Assembly: GCA_036417435.1 (NCBI GenBank)
Contig: CM070902.1
Location: 135,831,886-135,895,885, forward strand
Reading direction: 5' to 3'
Length of the DNA stretch: 64,000 nt
Source of the DNA: Inia geoffrensis
Taxonomy: Eukaryota > Chordata > Mammalia > Artiodactyla > Iniidae
Shown: positions 21,326 through 32,960 of the stretch, piece by piece
Numbering within the stretch: position 1 is the stretch's first letter
How the letters are laid out: each line of letters opens with the position of its first letter
Notes under the pieces: generated by a model
Databases searched by the model: none
What the model was told of the DNA's origin: nothing
The model's input: the letters and a program-made list of their open reading frames with translations, nothing else
Program-made: the position numbers and the translations under genes

Positions 21326-21483
21326 AAGAAGAAAACAGAAATACAGAAGGAAGAACAAGTTTCAGCGATGAAGGCAATGAGCTCATGTTTCTCAAACAAC
21401 CTTCTAGGCAGTTGAAAAAAATTGACTTCAGGTTCTCAGACACATATTTAGCAGAGATTTGAGTTCAGGATCTTGAGTATTTA

Positions 21484-21650
21484 AAGCAGTGATTTCCAAC
21501 CACAGCTGCCTGTTAGAGCCGTTAGAGGAGATGCTGGGCACACTAAATGCCTGGCCTTTCCCAGACATTAGCTAGTTTGGAGAGAAGGGCAGAGTGTAGC
21601 ATATTTAAAAAAGCAGACAGGTTTTTCTCATGTGCCATCAGGCTCAGATG
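21484..21650. repeat. MER5-like DNA transposon remnant
   Basis: 'agtgatttccaaccacagct' with 'gcctgttaga' resembles the ends of MER5-type hAT elements. The rest is strongly diverged, so confidence is low. Confidence 0.4.
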
Positions 21651-21779
21651 CTGTTGCTATGAGGGATTATTGAAATTATGGCATTAGATCAGAACATTTT
21701 TAGATAGCTCATAAAAGGAGAAAAGAGGAGGAGTAAAGATCATAGTCTACAGGATAGCAATATTTAAGTCTAAAAACTT

Positions 21780-22265
21780 AAAAAATAATGAATCTTTAGT
21801 AGAAGTCTTAGGTTGGTAAGCTTATCAACAAAGACATTAAAAGGATAATAAAATAATACTATGAAAAAGTTTATGCAAACAAATTTGACAACTTAAAAAA
21901 AAAAAGACAAACTTTTGGAAAATACAACTTACCAAATCAACATAGGAAGAACTAGATCTATATCTATTACAGAAATTAATTTTTTTTTAACAAGACCCTC
22001 TGAAAAGGAAACTGCTGGCCCATATAGTTTCACTGGTGAATTATATAAAAACATTCAAGGAGGAAATAGCACTAATCTTGCACAAATGAGTTAGAGCAGG
22101 TAGAATAAATGCCCAGCTTATTTTATGAGGCCAATATAACATTAGTACGAAAATCTGACAGACATCATTAAAAAACAGAAGAATATTACAGATCAATAGG
22201 CCTCATGCAAATAGATGAAAAAGTACTTTTTAAAAATTAGGAAATCAAATCCAAAAATCCATAAC
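21780..22265 (+). repeat. Old L1 ORF2 remnant (RT region)
   Basis: 'gaaaaggaaactgctggccc' followed by 'tttcactggtgaattatata' corresponds to the conserved 'PGPDGFT' region of L1 reverse transcriptase. 'gatcaataggcctcatgcaa' fits the RPISL block. Many stops are present, so it is a fossil. Confidence 0.65.
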
Positions 22266-24525
22266 TAATGATAAATTGTCCCTTGAGCACAGGGATTCAC
22301 CATCACAGAAGAACCATATGGGATGTGGGAGGAGCAGCTTCAGAGTAAAAATGGACATTTAGAAAACAAACAAAAATAACTAGTGCCTACTACAAATGGT
22401 GCAATTTCTGATTATTTCTAATATAATTATGCATATTTTTGCTAAGGGTGATTAACCCAGAATTTATGGGTATTATTTTTTCTTGAGTAAATGAATGTAC
22501 CTCCCTGAATATCAGTGGAGAAGTGCCTAAGACAGAGGGAAGAATATGTTTCATTAAAAAGACCCTAAACCATTAGAGAGTGGTAGGAATAAGATTTTAA
22601 ACCTTCATTCCATAACACTCCCTAGTTAGCATAATTAAACTTTCAAAAATGAGTTCTAAGCTCTAACAGTCTTGCTTATTCTCAACTATTAATGTGCACT
22701 TAATATACTCATTATAAATCTGATCATTGTGACCTAACTACTACACAATACCTTGCTTCTAAAGCGGGACAGGTTTAGATATTTTCTATCACCTCTGTAG
22801 GATGTAATCATCATAAAAGCCAGTGGAAGATATTACTTGTCTCTACTTTAAAAACATACCATATTCATGATATGTAAATAGAGCAATATATAGCCAATTA
22901 AGCCTACTCTACGTAGAATGTGTGAAGCTTCAAGAAATATGCTCTTTTATGTCGTTTCAATTACATTTGAAAACTTATGTCTTGTGATCTGGCATCCACT
23001 TTCCTATTTGTTCTTTGCATTCTTGGCTGGTACCATAGAAATTTAAATTAAAACCATTATTTTCTTGCTGAGCTATGATCAGGTTTAATCATGCAACAAA
23101 ATTACCTGGAAGAGACTTCTTTTTGTACTAGTCTTCAATCTTATCCACAATTTGGAAGGAAAAGTGGAAAAATAAGATCATTTGAGATGCTGGACAGGGC
23201 ACTTGGCTTGTCAAGGCTTACTGTTTTAAGATGTTCTAAGAAGAGGAAGATAGAACCACTGTAAGTTATGCTTTCTTATATCATAGCTCAGAGGAAGTAA
23301 ATCTTTCTATCTCAGTGACAGTAATCAAGCTAGATGGTATTCAGAAGTGCTACTCACTTGTAAAGAGATGACGGGGTTCTGTGTGGGGAGATCAGTGAAA
23401 GGAAGGAGAAGAAAGGGAAAAAAGACATACAAGGAGAAAATGATGTAAAGATTGATTAAGAAATAGAAATGACCAGATACTTTCCAGGATCTAGTGCTAG
23501 AAAACAACTGTCACGGTAGGCTAGATCACATGATAGTAAAAAGTAACTTCTGAATTGCTGTGGCTTGATGCCCCACACAAACTGCATGCTCCTTGCCTAT
23601 CATGATCAGCTCAGGAACTCTGCTCATTGTAATCACAGAGGGGTCCAGGCTGGTGAAGCAGCTACCATCTAGAACATTACCAGTTCTGTACCAGATAGCA
23701 AATGCACACCAGATCTTCGTTTTCCCTATGAAATGACACATATCATTTCTCTCAATTCTATTGGCTAAACCAAGAAAAATGGCCCCACCTATTTTCAAGG
23801 TGGTGTGGAAGCACTATCCTGACAATGTGCCTTGTAAGGGAATCATAAATATTTGGTCAAGTAACAAGTGTATATGATACTATATTGCCCTGCCAGAGAG
23901 TGAAGTATATACCCAACAGAGCACTGTGTTTAATTTACTACACAGTATCCAATCTCCCTTTATTTCCTATCAACAATATTGTTTTTCTTCAGACGGTAAT
24001 CTGAACATTTAAAAATGACATTTTCCATTTTCCTTTGTATATAGAGGTAGCTTTTGACACAGTTCTGCTAACAATACATGGTGGGGTTTCTAGGAAGACT
24101 GTAAAACAGGTACAGACTTAGCCAGCTCACGCCTTTCTTCCTTACTTCTGGGAAATGGATACGATGCCAGAGGAACGGGGAAAAGAGATACCTTGCAACT
24201 ATGAGGACAAGAGCAAGCCTAGGATGCTAATGAGACTGTGATCTTAATGGATTACCAAATTTCAAACTCCCAGATGTGTAAAAGAGAAAAAAAAAAACAA
24301 CCCTCTATTTTGTTCAGCCACTTTAAATGTGATTTTATTTTATATATGTTGCTGAATCTATTCATATGTGATCCAGAATTTGAAACCAGTAGTAGGGTGA
24401 AACAAGTAATGCATTCTAAAGTACAGATTTGACTTTGTTTAAAGACACCTTGCAGTAGTACGAGTTAAGATTCTACCCACTTGTATTTCCCTGAATCTCA
24501 TTAAGCACTAGGGCAACAAAACAGC
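22266..24525. other. Unassigned AT-rich sequence
   Basis: About 2.2 kb hold no recognised gene, RNA or repeat. A 90-codon minus-strand frame at 23526-23798 has no recognisable family. Confidence 0.45.
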
Positions 24526-24546
24526 AGCAACAACAACAACAACAAA
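24526..24546 (+). repeat. (CAA)n tract
   Basis: A short run of CAA trinucleotides preceded by two CAG units. Confidence 0.9.
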
Positions 24547-24589
24547 AGAAGTCATAAGGATCCCTAACGCCATGTCTTTTTTTTCATTC

Positions 24590-24745
24590 TTCTTCCTTCA
24601 TTCATTGATTTCTATACTTATTCACTAAGTAAATATTTATTGAGTTACCAACAGATGCTAAACAGTGTTAGGCAGTGAAGCTGCAAAGCGAGATAGAACC
24701 CAGCAGACCATTTTCTCTCTCTAGAGTGTCATATCACCATTTCCA
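24590..24745 (-). repeat. L2 LINE 3' end, minus strand
   Basis: 'ttcattcattgatttctata' and 'aatatttattgagttaccaa' match the reversed 3' end of L2, followed by a 'tgctaaacagtgttaggc' block. Confidence 0.55.
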
Positions 24746-24977
24746 TACCAACTTTATATGAGGATTAGCAGAGAAAGTGTGAGTCTCTTCATTATTCTTA
24801 TGGAAGTTGATGCTCTTCATTTAAATATCAATAAGTTTAAAAAATCTAATGTAGAGTTTTACCTTCCTAATGTTTTACTGAAAAAGAATTTTATGAATGG
24901 ATTTTGGTTTTATAATACATACCATTTAACCTCACTAACTAAACTTAAAAAGGATTCTCTATACCCACTTAGCAATT

Positions 24978-25182
24978 TTTTTTTTTAAAGATAACATCGC
25001 TTTGCCTTTTCCTTTTGTTTTTTTTTAAAATATTTATTTAGGCTGCACTGGATCTTAGTTGCAGCACGTGGGATCTTTAGTTGCGGCATGCGTGTGGGAT
25101 CTAGTTCCCTGACCAGGGTTCAAACCTGGGCCCCTTGCATTGGGAGCACAGATTCTTACCCACTGGACCACCAGGGAGATCC
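24978..25182 (-). mobile_element. CHR-type SINE with 3' extension
   Basis: On the minus strand the SINE starts 'ggggatctccctggtggtcc', has box B in 'ggtttgaaccctggtcaggg', and reaches an A-rich tail near 25020. About 30 bp of other sequence and a second A-tract follow, and only then the flanking repeat. That repeat is 'cacttagcaattt' at 24965-24977, with 'cactttagcaattt' from about 25184. The duplication brackets the extension, so it inserted together with the SINE. Confidence 0.85.
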
Positions 25183-25197
25183 CCACTTTAGCAATTT

Positions 25198-25532
25198 GAT
25201 TAGACCTTATGTCATAAATATTTGAGTTGAAACTTTACCCTTCACTTTTATTTCTTTCGATAGAAGTTTCCTTCACCCCTAACTCTTTCAATTATTTGCC
25301 CTTTCCTTGTATAACTCATACATTTTTATGAGCCACTTTAAATCTTTTGTAGATGAAGGTTTAGTGTAAAGAACAAAATTGTCTAGTGTCTCTTGGAGAA
25401 TAAAAGTGAGTGTAGCTCTTTTTATGAATCATAATATTTAAGTTGTTTTTAATAGCCAGCATATTAAAAACAACTTAAAAAAATTTCATATACAATTCCA
25501 TAGTTAAAATGAACTCTATGATCTTAAGAACT
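25198..25532. other. Unassigned sequence
   Basis: No gene or repeat is recognised. It includes a short inverted repeat around 25440-25480 formed by 'aagttgttttt' and 'aaaaacaactt'. Confidence 0.5.
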
Positions 25533-25551
25533 AAGAGTATATCATGGTCTA

Positions 25552-26052
25552 AAGAAGATGTGGTATATATATATATATAATGGAATATTACTCAGCCATC
25601 AAAAAGAATGAAATCATGCCATTTGTTGCAACATGGATGGACCTAGAGATATCATACTAAGTGAAGCAAGTCAGAAAGAGAAAGATAAATACCATATGAT
25701 ATCACTTACATGTGGAATCTAAAATATGATGCAAATCAACATATCTATGAAACAAAAACAGACTCACAGATAGAGAGAACAGACTTGTGGTTGCCAAGGT
25801 TGGGGGGTAGGGGAGGGAAGGATTGGGACTTTGGGATTAGCAGAGGCAAACTATTATATATAGGATGGATAAATAACAGGGTCCTACTGTATGGCACAGG
25901 GAGATATGTCAGTATCCTGCAACAAACCATAAAGGAAAAGAATATGAAAAAGAATATACATATGTATATTTATATGTAAAACTTTCACTTTGCTGTACAG
26001 AAGAAATTAATACAACATTATAAATCAACTATACTTCAATAAAACTTAAAAA
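25552..26052 (+). mobile_element. 5'-truncated L1 with perfect 19-bp TSD
   Basis: It starts in the ORF2 3' end ('aatggaatattactcagcca') and continues through a 3' UTR with 'ggttgccaaggttggggggt'. It ends 'cttcaataaaacttaaaa'. The duplication 'aagagtatatcatggtcta' is perfect (25533-25551 and 26053-26071). The 3' UTR differs from that of the L1s at 26289, 33421 and 58018, so it is another subfamily. It is non-coding. Confidence 0.95.
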
Positions 26053-26288
26053 AAGAGTATATCATGGTCTATCAAATATTTTGAAAAGAAATGGAAGGGT
26101 AGATATTAACTTTTATCAGCAATTTATTCATCTGTCAATGGACACTTAAGTTGCTTCCATGTCCTGGCTATTGTAAATAGAGCTCCAGTGAACATTGTGG
26201 TACATGACTCTTTTTGAATTATAGTTTTGTCAGGGTATATGCCCAGTACTAGGATTGCTGGGTCATATAGTAGTTCTATTTTTAGTTT

Positions 26289-26831
26289 TTTTTTTTTAAA
26301 TTTTTGAATTTTAATTAATTTATTTTTTATACAGCAGGTTCATATTAGTCATCAATTTTATACACATCAGTGTATACACATCAATCCCAATCACCCAATT
26401 CATCACACACACACACACACCCCCCACCGCTCTCCTCCCTTGGTGTCCATACGTTTGTTCTCTACATGTCTCTCAATTTCTGCCCTGCAGGCTGGTTCAT
26501 CTGTACCATTTTTCTGGTTCCACATATATGCGCTAATATACGATATTTGTTTTTCTCTTTCTGACTTACTTCACTCTGTATGACAGTCTCCAGATCCATC
26601 CATGTCTCAACAAATGACCAAATTTCTTTCCTTTTTATGGCTGAGTAACATTCTATTGTATATATGTACCATATCTTTATCTATTCGTCTGTTGATGGAC
26701 ATTTAGGCTGCTTCCATGACATGGCTATTGTAAATAGTGCTGCATTGAATATCAGGGTGCATGTATCTTTTTGAATTATGGTTTTCTCTGGGTATATGCC
26801 CAGTAGTGGGATTGCTGAATCATATGGTAAT
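26289..26831 (-). mobile_element. L1 3' end inserted in, or duplicated within, the composite L1
   Basis: From a T-tract at 26289, an L1 3' UTR with a (CA)n run (26404-26420) leads into an ORF2 end that repeats the region 26128-26287. A shared 'tctatttttagtttttt' occurs at both borders (about 26272-26288 and 26832-26848). It may be a target duplication or simply homologous L1 sequence. Both readings fit. Confidence 0.6.
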
Positions 26832-27226
26832 TCTATTTTTAGTTTTTTAAGGAACCTCCATACTGTTCTCCATAGTGGCTGTATCAATTTACATTCCCAC
26901 CAACAATGCAAGAGGGTTCCCTTTTCTCCACACCCTCTCCAGCATTTGTTGTTTGTAGATTTTCTGATGATGCCCATTCTAACTGGTGTGAGGTGATACC
27001 TCATTGTAGTTTTAATTTGCATTTCTCTAATAATTAGTGATGTTGAGCAGCTTTTCATGTGCTTCTTGGCCATCTGTATGTCTTCGTTAGAGAAATGTCT
27101 ATTTAGATCTTCTGCCCAATTTTGGATTGGGTTGTTTGTTTTTTTAATATTGAGCTGCATGAGCTGTTTATATATTTTGGAGATTAATCCTTTGTCATTG
27201 ATTCGTTTGCAAATATTTTCTCCCAT
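26681..27226 (-). pseudogene. L1 ORF2p C-terminal fragment
   Basis: An open frame of 181 codons encodes the C-terminal part of L1 ORF2. It includes '[20 protein letters not shown]', the Cys/His motif with '[18 protein letters not shown]', and '[19 protein letters not shown]'. There is no endonuclease or catalytic RT part, so it cannot act. It spans the border at 26832 without a frame break. Confidence 0.85.
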
Positions 27227-27869
27227 TCTGAGGGTTGTCTTTTCATCTTGTTTATGGTTTCCCTTGTTGTACGAAAGCTTTGAAGTTTAATTAGGTCCCA
27301 TTTGATTATTTTTTTTAAATTTCCATTTCTCTAGGAGGTGGGTCAAAAAGGATCTTGCTGTGATTTATGTCATAGAGTGTTCTGCCTATGTTTTCCTCTA
27401 AGAGTTTTATAGTGTCTGGCCTTACATTTAGGTCTTTAATCCATTTTGAGTTTATTATTGCATACAGTGTTAGGAAGTGTTCTAATTTCATTCTTTTACA
27501 TGTAGCTGTCCAGTTTTTCCAGCACCACTTATTGAAGAGGCTGTCCTTTCTCCATTGTATATTCTTGCCTCTTTTATAAAAAATGTGACCATATGCTCAT
27601 GGGTTTATCTCTGGGCTTTCTATCCTGTTCCATTGATCTATATTTCTATTTTTGTGCCAGTACCATACTGTCTTGATTACTGTAGCTATGTAGTATAGTC
27701 TGAAGTCCAGGAGCCTGATTCCTCCAGCTCTGTTTTTCGTTCTCAAGATTGCTTTGGCTATTCGGGTTCTTTTGTGTTTCCATACAAATTGTGAAAATTG
27801 TTCTAGTTGTGTGAAAAATGACATTGGTAGTTTGATAGGTATTGCATTGAATCTGTAGATTGCTTTGGG

Positions 27870-28885
27870 TAATATAGTCTGTTCTTCACTCAGACTGTAC
27901 GGGGTTAAAGTAGCAGCTGATTACAGGGCTCTGGCTCACTCAGGCAAGGGGGGAGGGAGGGGTACGGAATGCAGGGCGAGCCTGCAGCGGAGAGGCCAAT
28001 GTGACGTTGCAACAGCCTGAGGTGGGCCGTGTGTGTTCTCCTGGGGAAGTTGTCCCTGGATAATGGGACCTGGCAGGGGCAGACTGCACAGGCTCCCAGG
28101 ACGGGAGGTGTGGATAGTGACCTGTGCTTGCACACAGGCTTCTTGGTGGCTGCAGCAACAGCCTTAGTGTTTCATGCCCGTCTCTGGTGCCCGTGCTGAT
28201 AGCCATGTCTCGCAGCCGTCTCTGAAGCTCGTTTAGGTGGTGCTTTGATTCCCCTCTTCTCGCACATCCCAAAAGAATGGTCTCTTGCCTCTTAGGCAAT
28301 TCCAGACTTTCCCCCAGACTCCCTCTTGGCTAGCTGTGGTACACTAGCACCCTTCAGGTTGTGTTCACACAGCCAACCCCAGTCGTCTCCCTGGGATCCA
28401 ACCTCTGAAGCCAGAGCCTCAGCTTCCAGTCCCCACCTGCCCCAGCAGGTGAGTAGACAATCCTCTCAGGTTGGTGAGTGCTGGTTGGCACCCATCCTCC
28501 GTGTGGGAATCTGTCCGCTTTGTTCTCTGCACCACTGTTGCTGTGCTCTCCTCCATGGCTCCAAAGCTTCCCCCCCATCCCCATCTCCACCAGTGAAGGG
28601 GCTTCCCAGTGTGTGGAAACTTTTCCTCCTTCACAGCTCCCTCCCAGTGGTGCAGGTCCCATCCCTATTCTTTTGTCTCTGTTTTATCTTTTTTCTTTTG
28701 CCCTCCCCAGGTACGTGGGGAGTTTCTTGCCTTTTGTGAAGTGTGAGGTCTTCTGCCAGCATTTAGTAAGTGTTCTGTAGGAGTTGTTCCACATGTAGAT
28801 GTATTTCTGATGTATTTGTGAGGAAGAAGGTGATCTCCACGTCTTACTCCTCTGCCATCTTGAAGGTCTCCCTGCCCCAGAAGGC
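27870..28885 (-). promoter_or_regulatory. L1 5' UTR (internal promoter region)
   Basis: GC-rich sequence runs upstream on the minus strand to the L1 start near 28885. The first transcribed bases carry 'caagatggc' (28862-28854), a YY1-type site as found at the start of many mammalian L1s, followed by 'gaggagtaagacgtggagat'. In life this region would drive L1 transcription leftward. Several antisense plus-strand frames here (for example 28326-28739) are not genes. Confidence 0.8.
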
Positions 28886-29235
28886 CGAAATTAACTTTAA
28901 GTGCCATTTCAGTATTTGTAGTTTGTGAATGTATATGTACTGGATATTACATAGATAGGAAAGAGACAAGGAATAGGAACTGGACACAACCATGCAGGGG
29001 GAACAGATCACTATATAATCAAGTTCTGTAACAGGAAGGGAAGTAGTGGTAGATATCTGGTGGGAAACCAAGGTTATTGACTATAAAGTATAAAACAATA
29101 CTATAGAAATCAAGAGCAAAATAGTCTTCATTCTCTAATATATATTGTTAATGAGCTGCTTTAGCTTTCCTTCTACCTACAGATATGGGATCTCTCACAA
29201 CATGAATATGGTCCTGACTGCCACAATGCAAGTTT
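28886..29235. other. Unassigned sequence
   Basis: No gene or repeat is recognised. Confidence 0.5.
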
Positions 29236-29250
29236 TGTTTTATTTTTTAT

Positions 29251-29524
29251 TTTTTTTAAGTTTTATTTATTTATTTTTGGCTGTGTTGGGTCTTCGTTGT
29301 GGTGCGTGGGCTTCTCATTGTGGTGGCTTCTCTTGTTGTGGAGCACAGGCTCTAGGCACGTGGGCTTCAGTAGTTGTGGCTCTCAGGCTCTAGAGTGCAG
29401 GCTCAGTAGTGGCGCACGGGCTGAGTTGCTCCGCGGCATGTGGGATCTTCCCGGACCAGGGCTCAAACCCGTGTCCCCTGCATGGGCAGGTGGATTCTTA
29501 ACCACTGTGCCACCAGGGAAGCCC
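29251..29524 (-). mobile_element. CHR-family SINE, long form, with TSD
   Basis: On the minus strand it starts 'ggggcttccctggtggcaca' and has box B in 'gggtttgagccctggtccgg'. A long body includes 'gcctagagcctgtgctccac', and it ends 'gccaaaaataaataaataaa'. Flanking repeats close to 'tgttttatttttaat' lie at 29236-29250 and 29526-29540. Confidence 0.9.
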
Positions 29525-29540
29525 CTGTTTTATTTTTAAT

Positions 29541-32049
29541 TTGACATGTTTTTACTGCCAAGAATAGGTGAGGACAAATTCTCTCACTACTTCTCTCTAT
29601 TTGCACTCCTTTGAAGATCTCATTTATACAGAACATTGTGATATCAGTTAGTCTTAACATGGAACAACTACATTTGTATAAGTTAATGCAAATAAATTTT
29701 GTGGCAGTATTAGGTCATAAAGTGATCCTGATATGCTTTTTTTATTATTTTAATTTTATAATACGAAAAAAGTAAAAATTCTCATAGAATACTCTTAGAC
29801 CAAATAGAATATTTTCAGAAACTCTCAAACTCAATTTGAGAAATAAGTTATGGTGACAGACATATGGAACAGCACTCTAGGACTGTTGTGGCAGAAGCAG
29901 AGATCAAAGACAAGACTGACTAAACAGAATGTTCATTTACTGGAGGAGAGATGAGTGAGGGTACACAGAAAGGTCTGGGGAGAAAAAAACAAGTCAAACA
30001 GGACTTCTCCTCTCTGACCACACATTTGTAAATGATTTTTTTATATTTGCAAAACAAAATCTTGAATGGGTTATTATTTACAGAAGCATTGGAAGATGAA
30101 ATTCTGCCCAAGAATAAATGGTTTTCTATGCTCTTTATAGTGACTCAGAAATAACTCCCCTAGCATTTGACAACAGCTCATAGGTAGTGCCAGGCTAGAT
30201 AACTGGAAGAGGTACAGGGAGAATGAGGCAATGGAGAAGTCACATCTCACCTTAGTTCTCTGCTTTCAGCCTTCCTAGCTTTGTGAGTGATGGCTAAGTG
30301 ACCACTGTTGACTGTGCTAGCATAGCAGACAGAGACACACCATCAACCAGAGAGTTGTGCCTCTTTTCTCTGAAAGCACACTAGGAGGATTGAAGTGCTT
30401 TGGGTTCAACATGAGAAGTTTAAAAAAAAATTCTGAATATAAAGAACTGATTTTGGTTGCTTTAGGTCTCCTTAGTTGGATTATGTGTTTTACAAGGTCT
30501 ACAAATGAACAGAGAACCATCTGTGTGAGCTGAAAGGGCTAATACTCAGCCCAAATGTCTCCTTTGCAACTATAGGTGATTTTCAGTGGGGAAATCTGGA
30601 CACTCGAATTATAACTGTTCAAACATATTTTATTAGTGAGAGTATTAAAGGTCACTAGAACCTTACATTTATGAAGATAGTATTTTACCTTGGCTTTTAT
30701 ACTGACACCAAGACTGCAGGGTGGTGACATGTGGTCAGCCTGGCACAGAATGTCAGTAGTCGTTCAGGAACATTTCTCATATCCTTGACAAAATATTGTA
30801 TTTTCTATAAGCAGTGGTCCCTCCTTTTCAAATCTGAAACAATGGTTTGTCAACAAAACTTCACAAATTTATGAGTATGCATGCAAAAGCAAAGGGGGGA
30901 AAGACTCAGCGTTCCCTTTGTGAGTGGGAAATAAGTCATGAGCATTTATGAAATGACTGTGTAAGAGTAGTTAATCATTTGGGAAATGTGGGTTGAGGTT
31001 ACTTAGCTAAGACCTATTATTAGAGCTAATGCCATACCCCTGTGGCTTCATTCACCCCAAAATATATCTAATACAGCCCAATGTGGTCAAGAGTGTACTT
31101 ACTGCTGCTTCCCCTACTAATGAATTTAAAATGACTTGCAGCCCGGGTATCTTTTGATTCTGATATGTGGCTCTAATGGGAACTCACGCAGCTTAATCAC
31201 TACTCACCTGACTGAAAATACAATGCTATAAAGCCAAGTGGTGAAACCAGCCTCATATATTCTGACTGCTGCTGACTGGGGTAATTAGTGATGGTTCCAG
31301 TTTTTGCAGGAGGTGGCTCTGTTATGTTTCTATGTGCAAGGAAAGAGGTCTGCTCACAATGGCACACTTGGGGAAAGCAAGTTCTCTGAATGAGTTGAGA
31401 TTTACTTCTTAGTCTTTAAAAATACATTAAGATTGGCATTTTCCAAGTTAAGTGGCCTGGGAAGATTTTATTGCTTTGGTCAGTTAAAATTAAGAATATA
31501 AATTATTGAGCCTATATTTTAATGTTCTCTTGCTTTAAATAGTTGACAGGCATATTGAGAGCTGAAAATCTCGCTTATTGGTAATGAGCCAGTGCTGCAA
31601 AATTACATTAGATATGAAACACAGATTTTCTATAGGGTTACATAACTTTAAAAGTTAGCATTACTATTGCTTTATCTACAATATCAAAGGTAAAACATAA
31701 AATAAATCATTTTCTATTTTTTTCTTTATATGGTGATAATGAATAAAATCTATTAATATTAATGACTTTCTGCCCTTTATATATTCCACAACAGAAACAG
31801 GTGTACAGTTATACACACAGAACCCAGAACACCATTTATTTTTGCTAAGAAGATGTACGCTTCTTTGAAAATGGTATATTCCTGAGCATTTACCCATAAA
31901 ACAAATTATTGTGAGTTAGTCAGTTATATTTTGAAAGCTGGAGTTTTTTTTTTTTTTAAATAAAGAGATAAATCTGTTTAGGCTGAAAGGGGGAAACAAA
32001 ATCAGGCAGTAGATGAGCAAGTTGGTAAAATCACAATTGAGACTGGTCA
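29541..32049. other. Unassigned, largely repeat-free sequence
   Basis: About 2.5 kb show no transposon family I recognise, no exon-like frame and no RNA gene. Poly-T tracts at 29739 and 31946 are the only simple repeats. The absence of insertions over this length, against the density elsewhere, makes the part 30120-31930 a candidate for conserved non-coding DNA. Confidence 0.45.
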
Positions 32050-32265
32050 ATTGTGCTTTGGAGTCAGATCTATCTGGTTTACACACCAGCTGTGCAACTT
32101 TGGAGAACTTAACATCTCCATCTCCGTCTCAACATCTTCATCTTTAAAGCTAGATAATAATTCTTACTTTACAAGTTTTTATAAAGATTAAATAAATCTT
32201 ATAAATAATGTAGCTCAGAATTTTACATACAGTATATTTTTAATAATTGGTACCCATTAGAGTTA
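32050..32265 (+). repeat. MIR SINE
   Basis: 'tgctttggagtcagatctat', then 'agctgtgcaactttggagaa', then 'cttcatctttaaagctagat', then 'taaagattaaataaatctta' follow the MIR order over nearly its full length. Confidence 0.85.
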
Positions 32266-32274
32266 CTCCGTCAA

Positions 32275-32960
32275 AATTAATTTAAAAAATATTTATGAGG
32301 TCTATTTCGTGTTAAGTATTTAGGGATAAACTGGTGAGCAAAAGCAAACATAGTCTGTATTAAAAACAAAAAACAAGCACAGTGCTAACCCTCTTGGAGC
32401 TTCACAGTCTAATGGGGAACATAGTCAAATAATCCCATAAATAAATTTAAAATAATTATGACTGTGAAAAGCATATGACACTGTCAAAGCATGTAATGAG
32501 GAAGATGAACAGGGGTGATTTCCTTGAGAAAATGATGATCCAACTCAAATATGAAAGAAAATAGGAAGAAAAGAAGTGAAGAGAGAAGTGAAGGATTTTC
32601 CACGTAGCACTTATGAAGCTTTGTTCTTTAGAGGAACTGAAAAGAAGCTGTTGTTACAGAACCACTTCAAGTGAGGGAGGAAGGTGTTGAGGTGAGGCTC
32701 TCCTAGGAAGGGCTGTTTTCATTCACAAGAGTCTTGGAGAGTTTTAAACAGAGGGCAACATGAATAAACCTGATCTTGAAAAGATGCCCCTGGTTGCAGT
32801 GATAAGAATGGATTAGAGAGGAGCAATAGTGAATATGTAAAAGCCAACTAGGAAGCCACCTTAGTAGTTTAGGCAAGAGGCAGTGGTCATTTGGACTAAA
32901 GTAGCAGTGGAAATGGAGAGAAGTAGATGGATTTGAGAAAAATTTATGAGTTAAAATTTA
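32275..32960 (-). repeat. L2 LINE 3' region, minus strand
   Basis: 'cttggagcttcacagtctaa', 'gggtgatttccttgagaaaa', 'gagggcaacatgaataaacc' and 'gccaccttagtagtttaggc' occur in the order of reversed L2 3' sequence. Confidence 0.65.

Larger units (their letters stand above)
26128..28885 (-). mobile_element. Composite, internally deleted L1
   Basis: On the minus strand this reads: L1 5' UTR (28885 to about 27870), then directly the 3' part of ORF2 (27866 to 26832), then a second L1 3' end (26831-26289), then an ORF2 end again (26287-26128). ORF1 and the first half of ORF2 are missing. ORF2 frames such as 26681-27226 keep the Cys-rich C-terminal motif ([18 protein letters not shown]), and 27597-27824 keeps [10 protein letters not shown]. 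No target duplication for the whole was found. It cannot make a functional protein. Confidence 0.85.

Noticed and set aside
23526..23798. 90-codon minus-strand open frame
   Set aside because: No recognisable family and no supporting gene structure; probably a chance frame or part of an old unrecognised repeat.
26681..27226. Intact-looking 181-codon protein
   Set aside because: It is the C-terminal end of L1 ORF2 without the endonuclease and catalytic RT part; listed as a pseudogene rather than a gene.
28326..28739. Plus-strand frames of 100-137 codons in GC-rich sequence
   Set aside because: They are antisense to the L1 5' UTR, where GC-rich composition lengthens frames. No protein family resemblance.
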